Notes: generated from the sequence alone by a model not told the origin. 64,000 nt of DNA from Pseudomonas putida (GCA_041071465.1 CP163498.1:4916001-4980000), one strand, 5' to 3'; shown: positions 1-9,596, counted from the stretch's first letter. Numbers and translations are program-made.

Positions 1-790
1 GCAGCACACCGGCACGGTCGGCTACATGGCGTGCACGCTGAGCGGCGTCGATGCGGGTGGTATCGCTGACCGCTGCAAAACGGCGCTCCTGGCCGTGAGC
101 CAGGGTTTGCCCGGCCAGGGTCCAGCCGATGGTGCCGTTGCGCAGGGCGGCCACGGGGTTGGGGATGCCGGCGTTGACCAGCGACTGGGTGCCGATGATG
201 CTGCGGGTGCGCCCGGCGCAGTTGACGATGACTTGGGTGGCGGGGCTGGGCGCCAGTTCGGCAACCCGTAGCACCAGCTCGGCGCCCGGCACGCTGATGC
301 CTCCAGGAATGCTCATGGTCTGGTATTCGTCGAAGCGGCGGGCGTCGAGCACCACCACATCGGCTTTGGCGTCCAGCAGCGCTTGCACGTGTTCGGCCGC
401 CAGCGATGGGGTGTGGCGCACGCTTTCGACCAGCTCGCCAAAGGCCTTGCTCGGCACATTGACGTCACGGAACAGCTCGCCACCGGCTGCGCGCCAGCCG
501 GCCAGGCCACCTTCGAGCACTGCAACATCGCTGTAGCCCAGTGCCACCAGGCGTTCGGCCGCCAGAGCAACCAGCCCTTCGCCGTCGTCATACACCGTGA
601 GGGGGGTGTCACGGCGGGGCACGCGGGCGAAAATTTCCAGCTCCAGTTTCGACAATGGGAGGTTGGCGGCGAACAGTGGGTGTGCTTGGGCGAACGGGTC
701 TTCCTCGCGCACATCGATCAGTGCCAGTTCTTCATGGGCCAGCAGGGCTTGGCGAATGGCGTGATAGGAACGGGTGGCAACGGTGCTCAT
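1..790 (-). CDS. Rhodanese-family sulfurtransferase, partial (C-terminus beyond window)
   Basis: Multidomain rhodanese (sulfurtransferase) protein, expected to move sulfane sulfur between small acceptors. The visible 263 residues hold two rhodanese modules. The first (residues about 10-115) starts ALIDVREEDPF and shows no obvious active-site cysteine. The second (about 130-235) has the loop NCAGRTR with the likely catalytic cysteine. A further stretch runs off the left edge, so a longer, possibly four-module protein is likely. The ATG at 790 overlaps the stop of the dioxygenase gene by 4 bases (ATGA), implying translational coupling. The same pairing is known from the P. aeruginosa PA2602-PA2603 region, which suggests it handles sulfur released by that dioxygenase; this last point is inference. 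Confidence 0.85.
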   Translation of the reverse strand, partial: MSTVATRSYHAIRQALLAHEELALIDVREEDPFAQAHPLFAANLPLSKLELEIFARVPRRDTPLTVYDDGEGLVALAAERLVALGYSDVAVLEGGLAGWRAAGGELFRDVNVPSKAFGELVESVRHTPSLAAEHVQALLDAKADVVVLDARRFDEYQTMSIPGGISVPGAELVLRVAELAPSPATQVIVNCAGRTRSIIGTQSLVNAGIPNPVAALRNGTIGWTLAGQTLAHGQERRFAAVSDTTRIDAAQRARHVADRAGVL

Positions 791-1395
791 GGGGCAGGGT
801 TCTCTTTGGACAAGTCCCAGATGTTGGGCAGAAGGTGGTTGGAGTAGCCGGAAATGAACGCTTTTTCGGTGCCATCGGGCAGGTAAACCGCCCGGCTGAC
901 GGCGCCAATGTTGGCGCCGTACACGTGAATACTGATCGACACCCGGTCACCGAAGGCATTGCTGACCTGGTGGATATCGCCGATGCGGGGCGAAACAGCC
1001 TCGACGTGGCCGGGATCGATACGCACAGGCTCGCCCGCCGGCAGCAAGGCGCCCTGTTCGCTACGGGTGAAGCCTTGCGAGTATTCGGCGCCACGCAGCA
1101 TGCCGATCAGGCCCCATACCCGGTGGTCGTGAATCGGCGTCTGCTGGCCGGGCCCCCAGACGAAACTGACGATGGAAAAGCGCTGGCGCGAATCGCAGTG
1201 CAGCAGATATTGCTGATAGCGGGCTGGATCTGGCTGCGCCAATGCCTCTGGTAGCCAGTCATCATGCGCGACCAGGCTGCGCAGCAGGCCCTGACCTTGG
1301 TCGAGGAGTGTGGCTTCGTCGGTTTCCCGGTCCAGCAGTTGCGAAAGGGCGTCGATGAAGTGTCGCAAGCGCTCGAAGCGTAGGGGTTGGCTCAT
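787..1395 (-). CDS. 3-mercaptopropionate dioxygenase (cysteine dioxygenase family)
   Basis: Cupin-fold non-haem iron thiol dioxygenase of 202 residues that adds O2 to a small thiol to give a sulfinate. The facial iron triad is visible as His89 and His91 in PIHDHRVWGL and His142 in IGDIHQVSNAF. The second-sphere Ser155-His157-Tyr159 trio (SISIHVYG) sits at the numbering known for P. aeruginosa 3-mercaptopropionate dioxygenase, and the C-terminus LPNIWDLSKENP is also as I recall for that enzyme. These points favour 3-mercaptopropionate over cysteine as substrate, though cysteine cannot be excluded. It is followed by the overlapping sulfurtransferase gene and is divergent from a sulfonate-type binding protein, so a sulfur-assimilation role is likely. 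Confidence 0.88.
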   Translation of the reverse strand: MSQPLRFERLRHFIDALSQLLDRETDEATLLDQGQGLLRSLVAHDDWLPEALAQPDPARYQQYLLHCDSRQRFSIVSFVWGPGQQTPIHDHRVWGLIGMLRGAEYSQGFTRSEQGALLPAGEPVRIDPGHVEAVSPRIGDIHQVSNAFGDRVSISIHVYGANIGAVSRAVYLPDGTEKAFISGYSNHLLPNIWDLSKENPAP

Positions 1396-1460
1396 GGTTC
1401 AGGCTCGGCTGGCGGTTTTGCTTAACCCTAGCAAATGCGCTAAATATTCTCAAAAGTAAA

Positions 1461-1492
1461 AATATGCATAAGCTAATATGCATAAAATGCAT
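1461..1492. promoter_or_regulatory. Direct repeats AATATGCATAA in a divergent promoter
   Basis: The sequence AATATGCATAA occurs at 1461-1471 and again at 1475-1485, followed at once by a third core AATGCAT (1486-1492). The tract is AT-rich in a GC-rich genome and lies between the divergent dioxygenase (start 1395) and binding-protein gene (start 1590). The core ATGCAT is itself palindromic. Tandem cores with a 14-base period look like a regulator binding array. The regulator is unknown. Confidence 0.45.
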
Positions 1493-1589
1493 TTACAGAT
1501 TGCCCCGATCTGTTTTCAAATGAACGTACAACCTACGAGACCGCACGCGCGGATCGGCCTTATGTACCCGACGGTACCTGGAGACGAAC

Positions 1590-2525
1590 GTGCGATACCT
1601 CAAGCAATTGGCCGCCGGTGTGCTGGCCAGCTCCCTAAGCCTGGCCGCCGCTGCACAAACCCTGGTGGTCGGCGACCAGAGCTTCAATGCCCGTGCCGTG
1701 ATGGAAGCAGCCGGTGTGCTCGAAGACCTGCCGTATACCCTCGAATGGAAGCAATTTACCGCCGGTTCGCCGGTGGCCGAGGCGCTGAATGTGGGCAGCC
1801 TGGACATCGGCTTGCTGGGCGATGCGCCGCCGTTGTTCCTCGGGGCATTGGGCGCGCCGATCAAGGTGATCGCGGTCAGCCGGCAGAACCTCGATGGCGT
1901 GGCCATCCTGGCACGCAAGGACTCGAACATTCACAGCCTCGAAGACTTGCGCGGCAAGCGCGCAGCGATCTGGAAGGGCTCGTGGAGCCAGCAGTTGCTG
2001 TTCAGCGCGCTGGACAAGGCTGCCGTGCCGCGTGATGCCCTGGAGCTGCGCTACCTCAGTGCCCTGGACGCCTCGCATGCCCTGGATGGTGGCTCGGTGG
2101 ACGTAATCGCCACCTGGGAGCCTTATGTCACCCAACAGGAGCGCCAAGGGGCGCGGGTGCTGGCCACGGCCGAAGGGCTGATCCCGGCACAGAGCTTCGT
2201 GGTGGCCAACGCCAAGGCGGTAGAGGCCAAGCGGGCGCAGATCAGCGATTTTCTCCAGCGCCTGAAAAAGGCCCGTGACTGGACCTTGAGCGACCCGGCG
2301 CATACCGAAGCCTATGCCGATGCCTGGGCCAAGCGCACCCGCGCCGACCGCGATATTGCCCGTGCCTGGTTTGCCCGTGCGCGCACCGATGTGGCACCGC
2401 TGAACCCGCAGGTGATCGTGGATGCGCAGAAAACCGTGGACTTCTTTGCCGGGCTGGGGCTGATCAAGGGATACCCGGCGGCGAGCCTGTTCGATACCTC
2501 GTTCGCGCCAGCGTTCGAGCATTGA
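1590..2525 (+). CDS. Sulfonate-type ABC transporter substrate-binding protein
   Basis: Periplasmic solute-binding protein of 311 residues in the SsuA/TauA (NMT1-like) group, which deliver sulfonates, taurine or related organosulfur compounds to ABC importers. The N-terminus (MRYLKQLAAGVLASSLSLAA) is a clear signal peptide. The GTG start at 1590 is preceded by a GGAG ribosome site. The domain shows the family pattern GSLDIGLLGDAPPLF near residue 70 and the later ATWEPYVTQQE. Only 21 bases separate it from a flavin monooxygenase gene, so the two are probably co-transcribed. No permease or ATPase gene lies beside it, so it must use a transporter encoded elsewhere. The ligand is not deducible. 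Confidence 0.85.
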   Translation: MRYLKQLAAGVLASSLSLAAAAQTLVVGDQSFNARAVMEAAGVLEDLPYTLEWKQFTAGSPVAEALNVGSLDIGLLGDAPPLFLGALGAPIKVIAVSRQNLDGVAILARKDSNIHSLEDLRGKRAAIWKGSWSQQLLFSALDKAAVPRDALELRYLSALDASHALDGGSVDVIATWEPYVTQQERQGARVLATAEGLIPAQSFVVANAKAVEAKRAQISDFLQRLKKARDWTLSDPAHTEAYADAWAKRTRADRDIARAWFARARTDVAPLNPQVIVDAQKTVDFFAGLGLIKGYPAASLFDTSFAPAFEH

Positions 2526-2546
2526 TTTCACCTGCGCTTGCGAGGA

Positions 2547-3860
2547 ATGACCATGACCACCCGCAAAATCAAACTCGGCGCCCTGACCATGGGCTGTGGC
2601 GGCCCCGGCCGGCACAACCTGTGGCTGGACCCGGAGCTTCCGGCCGATGCCAGCGTCAATATCGACTGGTACATCGATATCGCCCGCCAGGCCGAGGCGG
2701 CGTTGTTCGACCTGATGTTCATCGTCGACAGCCAGTACATCACCCCCGGCTCACCGTCCCACTACCTCAACCGCCTGGAGCCGCTGACCCTGCTCTCGGC
2801 ACTGGCGGTGACCACCCGCAATATCGGCCTGGTCGGCACCCTGACCACTTCCTACAACGAACCCTTCAACGTCGCCCGCCGCCTGGCCTCGCTGGACCTG
2901 ATCAGCAAAGGCCGCGCCGGCTGGAACGTGGTGACCAGCGGTGACGCCGGCACTGCTGGCAACTATGGCCGAGACGAGCATTACGACTACGACACCCGTT
3001 ACGCCCGGGCTCAGGAGCATGTAGCGGTGGTGCAGGGCCTGTGGCGGTCCTATGAGGACGGCGCGTTCCCGCGCAACCGCGCAACCGGGCAGTTTCTCGA
3101 CCCTGGCCGTATGCACGCGCTGAACCACAAGGGCGAGCACTTCTCGGTCGTTGGGCCTTTGAATATCCAGCGTTCACCCCAAGGCCAGCCGGTGATCTTC
3201 CAGGCCGGCGACTCGCAGCAAGGCCGCGAGCTGGGGGCCGCCACGGCGGATGTCATCTTCACCCATGCCGCCAGCATCGAGCAGGGGCAGGCGTTTTACC
3301 GCGATGTGAAAGGCCGTGCGGCGCGGTTAGGCCGCGACCCGGAGCAATTGCTGGTTTTGCCCGGCGCCGAGGTCTACGTGGGCGACACCGACGAACACGC
3401 CCGCGAGATCGAGCGTCATTACCACCAGCAGGATCACAGCTTCGAACTGGCCCTCAAGGAGTTCGGGCGCAATTTTGGTTGGCATGACTTCAGCCAGTAC
3501 GACCTTGACGCACCCTTCCCACAAGAAAGCCTGGAACAGGCGCGCAGCAGCTTTTTCACCAACGCCAAGCGCATCGCCGACCAGGCACGGGAGCAGGGCT
3601 TTAGCCTGCGACAGGCGGTGGAGTACGGGCGTAAGCTGCGCCCGGGCGCTTTCGTCGGCTCGGCTGAAACAGTCGCGGCAAAGATGGCCGAATGGTTCGA
3701 GGCGCGGGCGCTGGATGGCTTCAACATCTACATCGGCCACCCAGGGCAGTTCCGCCGGCTTACCCAGGAAGTAGTGCCCTTGCTGCAAGAACGCGGGGTA
3801 TACCGCACTGCTTATGAAGGCACCACACTGCGCGAAAGCCTAGGCCTGGCGCTTCAGTGA
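2547..3860 (+). CDS. LLM-class flavin-dependent monooxygenase (NtaA/SnaA/DszA family)
   Basis: TIM-barrel FMNH2-dependent monooxygenase of about 437 residues, near the usual 440-460 for the NtaA/SnaA/DszA group that oxidise nitrilotriacetate, dibenzothiophene sulfone or similar substrates. Family landmarks are the N-terminal KLGALTMGCGGPG, the central [12 protein letters not shown] and [16 protein letters not shown]. The chosen ATG at 2547 follows a GAGG motif; a second ATG 6 bases later is possible. The preceding sulfonate-type binding protein suggests an organosulfur substrate. A separate flavin reductase would be needed and none is nearby. Its 3' end overlaps the convergent gspF-like gene by 7 bases. 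A paralogue lies at 24227-25561. Confidence 0.88.
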   Translation: MTMTTRKIKLGALTMGCGGPGRHNLWLDPELPADASVNIDWYIDIARQAEAALFDLMFIVDSQYITPGSPSHYLNRLEPLTLLSALAVTTRNIGLVGTLTTSYNEPFNVARRLASLDLISKGRAGWNVVTSGDAGTAGNYGRDEHYDYDTRYARAQEHVAVVQGLWRSYEDGAFPRNRATGQFLDPGRMHALNHKGEHFSVVGPLNIQRSPQGQPVIFQAGDSQQGRELGAATADVIFTHAASIEQGQAFYRDVKGRAARLGRDPEQLLVLPGAEVYVGDTDEHAREIERHYHQQDHSFELALKEFGRNFGWHDFSQYDLDAPFPQESLEQARSSFFTNAKRIADQAREQGFSLRQAVEYGRKLRPGAFVGSAETVAAKMAEWFEARALDGFNIYIGHPGQFRRLTQEVVPLLQERGVYRTAYEGTTLRESLGLALQ

Positions 3861-5044
3861 ATGCTCGAGGCCAGCTCGAAGATCGGCATGTACATGAGGA
3901 TCACGATCAGGCCGATCAGCAAGCCGATGAAGGTCATCAGCAGGGGTTCGAACAGTTTGACGAACCATTCCACCCAGCGGCCGATTTCCTGGTCATGGAA
4001 GTCGGCGCAGCGTTCCAGCATCTCGCCCAGGTTGCCCGACTGCTCGCCGGCCCGCAGCAGGCGCAGCGATACCGGTGTAACCAGGTGCCCGGCCTCCAGT
4101 GCATCGGACAGGGGCAGCCCTTCGCCCACCCGCTGGCTGGCTTGCGCCAGGCCCTGCGCTGCTGCGCTGCCGAGCAGGCCGCGGGCCATCCCCATGGCGG
4201 TGAGGATGGGAATACCGCCTTGCAGCAGTATGCCCAGCGAGCGATAGAAGCGCGCCAGCTCGTACATCATCAGACGCTGGTGCAGTGCTGGCAGGCGCCG
4301 TAACTGGCAGGAGGCCCAATGCCGTACACGCGGATGACGCCGCAACAGCCAAAACGCCGTGACCCCGCCGACGGTGCCCAGCGCCAGGGGCAATTGCTGG
4401 GCATGCAGGAACAGGCCGATCTGCATCAGCACCCGTGATAGCCAGGGCAGCTCGGTGCCCATGCCTTCGAATACCTGGCTGAAGCGCGGCACCACGTAGC
4501 CGAGCAGGAACAGCACCACGCCGCCTCCCACCAGCAACAGCAACAACGGGTAGACCGAGGCACCGACCAGTTTCTGCCGCACAAGGTCCAGGCGTTGGCG
4601 GTAGCTGATGTAGCGGGCGAGGGCGTCACCCAGCGCGCCGGTGCGCTCGCTGGACTGCACCAGCGCTACATACAGCGGCGGGAATACACGGGGTTGCTGG
4701 CCCAGGGCCTGGGACAGCGAGCGGCCTTCGTACAACTGGCGTACCAGTTCGGCCAGCACCTTGCGCGTTGCAGGCGAAGGGGCCTTCTCTGCCAGGCTTT
4801 CCAGTGCGTCGATCAGCGGCAGGCCGGCATTGAGCAGGGTCGACAATTCCTGGCTGAACAGCACCAGGTCAAACGCCGCTTCGCGGCGCCAGGCCATACC
4901 ACGCAAGGAGCCGCCGCTGCCGCGCAGGCTGAGCACGCGCAGGCCCTGGTCTTCGGCCTGGCGGCGAGCCTGCTCGGCGTCTTCGGCGTCGATCTGCAAC
5001 TGCACCACGCCCTGCCTGCCCAGGGCCTTGAGGCTGTAGCGCAT
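3854..5044 (-). CDS. Type II secretion inner-membrane platform protein GspF-like
   Basis: Polytopic inner-membrane protein of 396 residues with the two tandem T2SSF/PilC-type domains of GspF, which organises pseudopilus assembly. Domain 1 spans about residues 70-195 (LFSQELSTLLNAGLPLIDAL) and domain 2 about 265-390 (FYRSLGILLQGGIPILTAM). Hydrophobic segments near residues 170-190, 220-240 and 370-390 fit the usual three-helix topology. The ATG at 5044 is chosen over upstream in-frame starts because it gives the standard N-terminus MRYSLKALG. The only neighbouring secretion gene is the pseudopilin gspG 11 bases upstream; no gspD, gspE, gspC or gspK is in the window, so this is an orphan pair. 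Confidence 0.87.
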   Translation of the reverse strand: MRYSLKALGRQGVVQLQIDAEDAEQARRQAEDQGLRVLSLRGSGGSLRGMAWRREAAFDLVLFSQELSTLLNAGLPLIDALESLAEKAPSPATRKVLAELVRQLYEGRSLSQALGQQPRVFPPLYVALVQSSERTGALGDALARYISYRQRLDLVRQKLVGASVYPLLLLLVGGGVVLFLLGYVVPRFSQVFEGMGTELPWLSRVLMQIGLFLHAQQLPLALGTVGGVTAFWLLRRHPRVRHWASCQLRRLPALHQRLMMYELARFYRSLGILLQGGIPILTAMGMARGLLGSAAAQGLAQASQRVGEGLPLSDALEAGHLVTPVSLRLLRAGEQSGNLGEMLERCADFHDQEIGRWVEWFVKLFEPLLMTFIGLLIGLIVILMYMPIFELASSIH

Positions 5045-5055
5045 GGTTGTTCTCC

Positions 5056-5481
5056 TCACTGCCAACTGGTGATTTCGGCATTTTCCCCATCGCCACCCGG
5101 CTGGCCGTCCTTGCCCATCGACAGCAGGTCGTACTCACCGCCATTCTCGCCGGGTTGCCGGTAGATGTAGGGGCGGCCCCACGGGTCTTGCGGCACAGCC
5201 TTCTGCAGGTAGGGGCCGGTCCAGCGCGTCTCGCCACTGGGGGCAACCACCAGTGCCTGCAAGCCTTGCTCACTGTTGGGGTAGTGGCCGACCTCCAGAC
5301 GGTACAGGTCCAGGGCTTTGCTCAGCCCCTCGATCTGCGCTCGCGCCACTTTGGCTTCGGAGCGGCCCAGTTGGCTGAAGTATTTGGGCGCGACAATGCC
5401 GGCCAGCAGGCCGAGCACCACCAGTACCACCAGGAGTTCAAGCAGGGTGAAGCCACGTTGCGGGTTGGTTCTGCGCTGCAT
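5056..5481 (-). CDS. Type II secretion major pseudopilin GspG-like
   Basis: A 141-residue pseudopilin. The type IV prepilin signal is RG/FTLLELLVVLVV, with glutamate at +5 after the cleavage glycine followed by a long hydrophobic helix. The body carries GspG hallmarks: GLSKALDLYRLEVGHYPNSE, then PYLQKAVPQDPWGRPYIY, and a glycine- and aspartate-rich C-terminus resembling the calcium site of GspG. The ATG at 5481 gives the usual short leader; an ATG a few codons further upstream is also possible. It is co-oriented with gspF 11 bases away and is probably the first gene of that two-gene unit. A prepilin peptidase and the rest of the machinery must be elsewhere. Confidence 0.88.
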   Translation of the reverse strand: MQRRTNPQRGFTLLELLVVLVVLGLLAGIVAPKYFSQLGRSEAKVARAQIEGLSKALDLYRLEVGHYPNSEQGLQALVVAPSGETRWTGPYLQKAVPQDPWGRPYIYRQPGENGGEYDLLSMGKDGQPGGDGENAEITSWQ

Positions 5482-5665
5482 GGTGAAGCCCTCCACTGCA
5501 TGGGGACACGTGTTGGCAGGCACCATGCAACAGCCGTGCACGTCTGCCTCGGGGCCTTGCGCCATGCGGCACAGGAAGCGGCACAGTGCTTGCGTCGTGG
5601 TCATCGTCCACGGGTTTTCCGGGGCATTTTCCCACATTGGGGGCCACGACGAAGAGGCGACCGAC

Positions 5666-6259
5666 ATGCGTGGACTCATCCTCGGTTTGATCTGGCTGGC
5701 GGCAGGTGCTGCCCAGGCCGATATGTACATCTCAATCGATGCCAAGGGTGGCTATGTACTGACCAACGTCCATCGACCAGGGCGCCACTATGAGAAGGTA
5801 ATCGCCGAGCCGTTGGCCCAGGGCGGGCCGGCCAATGCGCAGATGATCACGGGTCGCCCTTACGCCGAGGTGGTGGCGACGGCGGCGCGCATTCACAATG
5901 TGCCGCCGGCGCTGCTGCATGCACTGATCAAGGCCGAGTCCGGGTACAACCCCAAGGCCCGATCGCGGGCGGGGGCGGTGGGGTTGATGCAATTGATGCC
6001 GGATACCGCCCGAGAAATGGGTGTGGAAGACCGCCTGGACCCGGAAGACAACGTGCAGGGCGGGGCACGCTACATCAAGCAGATGCTCACGCTGTTCGAC
6101 AACGACATCACTTTGGCCGTGGCGGCCTACAACGCCGGACCGGATGCCGTATTGCGAAGGGGGGCCGTGCCGCCGTTCGCCGAGACACGGCGTTATGTGC
6201 CCACAGTACTGCGGGAATACCGCAAGTTGCAGGGGTTGGCAGCTGATTCGCCTTTGTAG
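5666..6259 (+). CDS. Lytic transglycosylase with SLT domain
   Basis: Small secreted peptidoglycan lytic transglycosylase of 197 residues. The signal peptide is MRGLILGLIWLAAGAAQA. The SLT (goose-lysozyme-like) domain spans about residues 75-185 and shows the catalytic glutamate in ALIKAESGYNP, then GAVGLMQLMPDTAREMG and AVAAYNAGPDAV, the three standard motifs of family 1. The ATG at 5666 starts directly at the signal peptide; longer in-frame upstream starts lack one. It is divergent from gspG, and small SLT enzymes of this kind often open the wall for envelope-spanning machines, so a link with the gspFG pair is plausible but not shown. Confidence 0.88.
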   Translation: MRGLILGLIWLAAGAAQADMYISIDAKGGYVLTNVHRPGRHYEKVIAEPLAQGGPANAQMITGRPYAEVVATAARIHNVPPALLHALIKAESGYNPKARSRAGAVGLMQLMPDTAREMGVEDRLDPEDNVQGGARYIKQMLTLFDNDITLAVAAYNAGPDAVLRRGAVPPFAETRRYVPTVLREYRKLQGLAADSPL

Positions 6260-6377
6260 TTAGCCTGCACAGTACGCACCTCCCAACTACCCTTCGGCAG
6301 ATGCTATTAATTTAATACTATAGTTTCCCCAAGTCTGGGCTATAACCTTCTGAAGGTGCCCAGCAGTGGAGTCCACC

Positions 6378-7837
6378 ATGGACCTCGCCCCTCGTTCCGA
6401 CGCTCTTGACGTGCCCGCCGGTAGCGAACTGGCTGCCCCGCACAAGCCATTCAATTTGCTGCGCTGGTACGCCTGGGTCAGCCTGGCCATCATCCTGTCG
6501 GTGGCCGCTGGGCTGGGGCTGATTTCAAGCCGTTTCATCATCGACGAGAGCGTCGAGCGCGATGCATTGCTAACCGCGCAGTTCATCACCTCCATCGCCG
6601 ATGCCGAAGTGCGCCATGTGTCTATCCCCAATGTGCGCACCATGGGCGAACTGCTCGACCCGCGCACCGACCGCAGCAACTTGCCCGATGTCGACCCGGA
6701 TGCCCGGCGCAAAGCGCGCGGTGAATTCCTTGACCATATCGCCCACCTGCCCGATATGCTGCTGGCCAATATCTACGCCCCGGACCGCACGGTGATCTGG
6801 TCCAGCAACCCGGCCCTTATCGGCAAGCTGATCGACGCCGACGACGACCTGGAGCGGGCATTCGAGTACAAGATGCGTGTCTCGGCCAGCTATCACAACT
6901 TCGAGCAGGCCCGCGCCGAGCAAAAGTTCATTACCCCACCCGAGCAGCTGTTCATCGAAAACTACATACCGCTGTTCGATGCCGATGGCGAACAGGTCAC
7001 GGCAATGGTCGAGATATACAAAGAGCCCCATGACCTGATCGTGCGCATCGAGCATGGCTTGATCCTGATCTGGTTGGCGATCACCGTCGGCGCCGCGCTG
7101 GTCTATGTTGGCCTGTACGGCATCATGCACCGCGCCGCAAAGTTGCTGGCGGTGCAGCAGAAACGGCTGATCAGCAGCGAAACCTACGTGGCACTGGGCG
7201 AAGTGTCTTCGGCGGTGGCCCACAGCCTGCGCAACCCGTTGGCCAGTATCCGCTCAAGTGCCGAACTGGCCCAGGCGTTCGATGAAGGCCCGGCGCAACG
7301 CCAGGTCAACGACATCATCAACCAGGTCGATCGTATGTCGCAGTGGATTCGCCAGATGCTGCAGTCACTGCGCCCGTTGAACGACGAGGCGGTGGCGGTG
7401 GATTTGCCCAGGCATTGCTGGAAAGCCTGCAAACCTACGCCGTGCCGCTGGCACGCGATGGGGTCAGCCTGGACGTGCAACCGTTACCGGCAGTGCAGGT
7501 GTTGGGGCACCCGGCGCTACTGCGTCAGGTATTCAGCAGCCTGATTGCCAATGCCCTGGAGTCGATGGAGCAGGGCGGGCGGCTGCGTATCGAGGTGGTG
7601 CGCCAGAACCGGCGCTGCCTGACCCTGCGCTTGTCCGACAATGGCAAGGGCATGAACGAAGCGCAGCAGCGTATGGCCTTCCGGCCGTTTTTCACCACCA
7701 AGCAGGGTGGGCTGGGGGTGGGGCTGGTACTGGTGAAACGCATCATGGAACGTTTCGGCGGAACGGTTCGACTCAGCAGCAGCGAAGGTCATGGCACCCG
7801 GGTTTCGTTAAGTTTTCGCTTGGCTAATACGCTCTGA
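6378..7837 (+). CDS. Membrane sensor histidine kinase, first of a tandem pair (frameshifted)
   Basis: Sensor kinase of about 486 residues when read across one frameshift. It has a cytoplasmic start, TM1 near residues 33-52, a periplasmic sensor of about 170 residues, TM2 near 225-245, and a HisKA domain with phospho-acceptor His in VAHSLRNPLASIRSS. The HATPase region follows (SDNGKGMNE, FFTTKQGGLGVGLVLVKRI). The reading frame breaks near 7406: upstream reads AVAVDLP and downstream continues QALLESLQTY in +2. One added G or C in GATTTGCCCAGG restores it, so this may be sequence error. ATG 6378 has a GTGGAG site upstream. It is closely similar over its length to the next kinase gene, a tandem duplicate. 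Confidence 0.82.
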
Positions 7838-7887
7838 ATTACATTAAGAAATTCTGGTAATTCATTGATTTATAAAAGAATATGCTT

Positions 7888-7908
7888 TTTGGGTGGAAAT
7901 TACCCAAA
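7888..7908. promoter_or_regulatory. Inverted repeat TTTGGGT-N7-ACCCAAA, candidate activator site
   Basis: Perfect 7-base arms separated by 7 bases, in an AT-rich island of about 200 bases (7838-8040). It lies about 85-105 bases upstream of the sigma-54 promoter at 7992. That distance and symmetry suit an upstream activating sequence for a sigma-54 enhancer-binding protein, most simply the response regulator encoded at 9597-11024. Confidence 0.45.
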
Positions 7909-7991
7909 TGTGGGGAGAGCTTTCTCCATTTTGGTTCATAAAGCTAACGTAAATTATTGAAAGATAAGTAAAAGATTATTTCTTATTTCGC

Positions 7992-8007
7992 TGGCCAAGT
8001 TTTTGCT
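7992..8007 (+). promoter_or_regulatory. Sigma-54 (-24/-12) promoter
   Basis: TGGCCAAGTTTTTGCT matches the RpoN consensus TGGC-N8-TTGCW, with GG (7993-7994) and GC (8005-8006) exactly 10 bases apart. It faces the second sensor kinase, leaving a leader of roughly 115 bases. The operon it would drive ends in a sigma-54 activator, which suggests autoregulation. Confidence 0.62.
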
Positions 8008-9596
8008 ACGTGATCTGTGGAGCGCAACACGCGACAAATGGCAGCTGCGGCTGCCCAGGTGGATTGCAAATCGGTGACTACGGTCATTGGCCTTGATGCA
8101 ATTCTGAACGGACGCCCTGCGCGGGAACCACGCGATGCAGATGCTGGAAAACGAAGCGCCCGACAAGGCCAATGCGACCGCCAGCGGTCTGGCCGTTCCT
8201 TTGCGTGAATTCAACCTGCTGCGCTGGTTTTCGGTCATCAGCCTGCTCATCATTGCCTCGGTGGCGGGTGGGCTGGGCTACGTTTCGACGCGCTTCGTGG
8301 TGCGCGACAGCGTGCAACGCGATGCCATGCTGACCGCGCAGTTCATTCAGGCCATGGCACAAGCCGAGGTGCGCCATTCGCAACTACCGCCGGGTACTAC
8401 CATGGGCGAGTTGCTGGACCCGCGCCTGGACTTGCAGCACCTGCAATTCACCCCGGCGCTGGCCGAAGCGACCCGGGTCGAGTTCCTTGACCATGTCGAG
8501 CACCTACCGGACACCTTGCTGGCCAATGTCTATGCCCGCGACCGCACCATTGTCTGGTCCACCAATGTCGAGCTGATCGGCAAGCGGATAGAAGCCGATG
8601 GCGACCTCGACCGTGCATTCCGCTCACGCAAGGCCGTGTCGGCCAGCTACCACAAGGCCGAGGATGATCGCGAAGAGCAGAAGTTTCAGCGTGAACCGCG
8701 CTACCTGTTTATCGAGAACTACATCCCGCTGTTCGACAGCCAGGGCGAGCAGGTGCTGGCCATGGTGGAAATCTACAAGGAGCCGCAGGACCTGATTCGG
8801 CGCATCCAGCGCGGCTATGTGCTGATCTGGGCCTCGACCCTGGTGGGCGGGGCGCTGATCTATTTCGGGCTGTTCTGGATCGTGCGCCGAGCGGCGCAGA
8901 TGCTGCACCTGCAGCAAGACCGGCTGGTGGCCAGCGAAACCTACGTGGCGTTGGGCGAGATGTCCTCGGCGGTGGCCCACAGCTTGCGCAACCCGCTGGC
9001 CAATATCCGTTCCAGCGCCGAGCTGGCCCAGGAAATCGCCAACCCCGCAGCGCAGAAGAACATCACCGACATCATCAGCCAGGTGGACCGCATGTCGCGC
9101 TGGGTGCGTGACCTGCTGGTGTCGTTGCGCCCGGTCAGCGACGAGGCCGAGGCTGTGGACCTCGTAGCGGCCATCGAGGATACCCATCTGGCATTCGTCC
9201 AGCAGATCGAGCGCAATGGTGTGCGGTTCCATTTCGAAGGGCCTGACGCGCAGTGGGTGGCCAGCCAGCCGCTACAGCTCACGCAGATTCTCAATAGCCT
9301 GTTCTCCAATGCCCTGGAGGCCATGCCAGCGGGTGGCATGCTGACTGCGCAGGTCAATGTGCAGGAGGGCCAGCGTGCCGAGTTCGTGCTCACCGACACT
9401 GGCAAGGGCATGAGCCAACAACAGGAACGGATGGTGTTCAAGCCGTTCTTCACCACCAAGCAGGGTGGCCTCGGTGTAGGCCTGGCCCTGGTCAAGCGCA
9501 TCATGGAACGTTTTGGCGGCTCGGTCAGCCTGAGCAGCCGCGAAGAGGAAGGAACCCGCGTCAGCCTTACATTCAATATCGCAGCGGGAGGGGACC

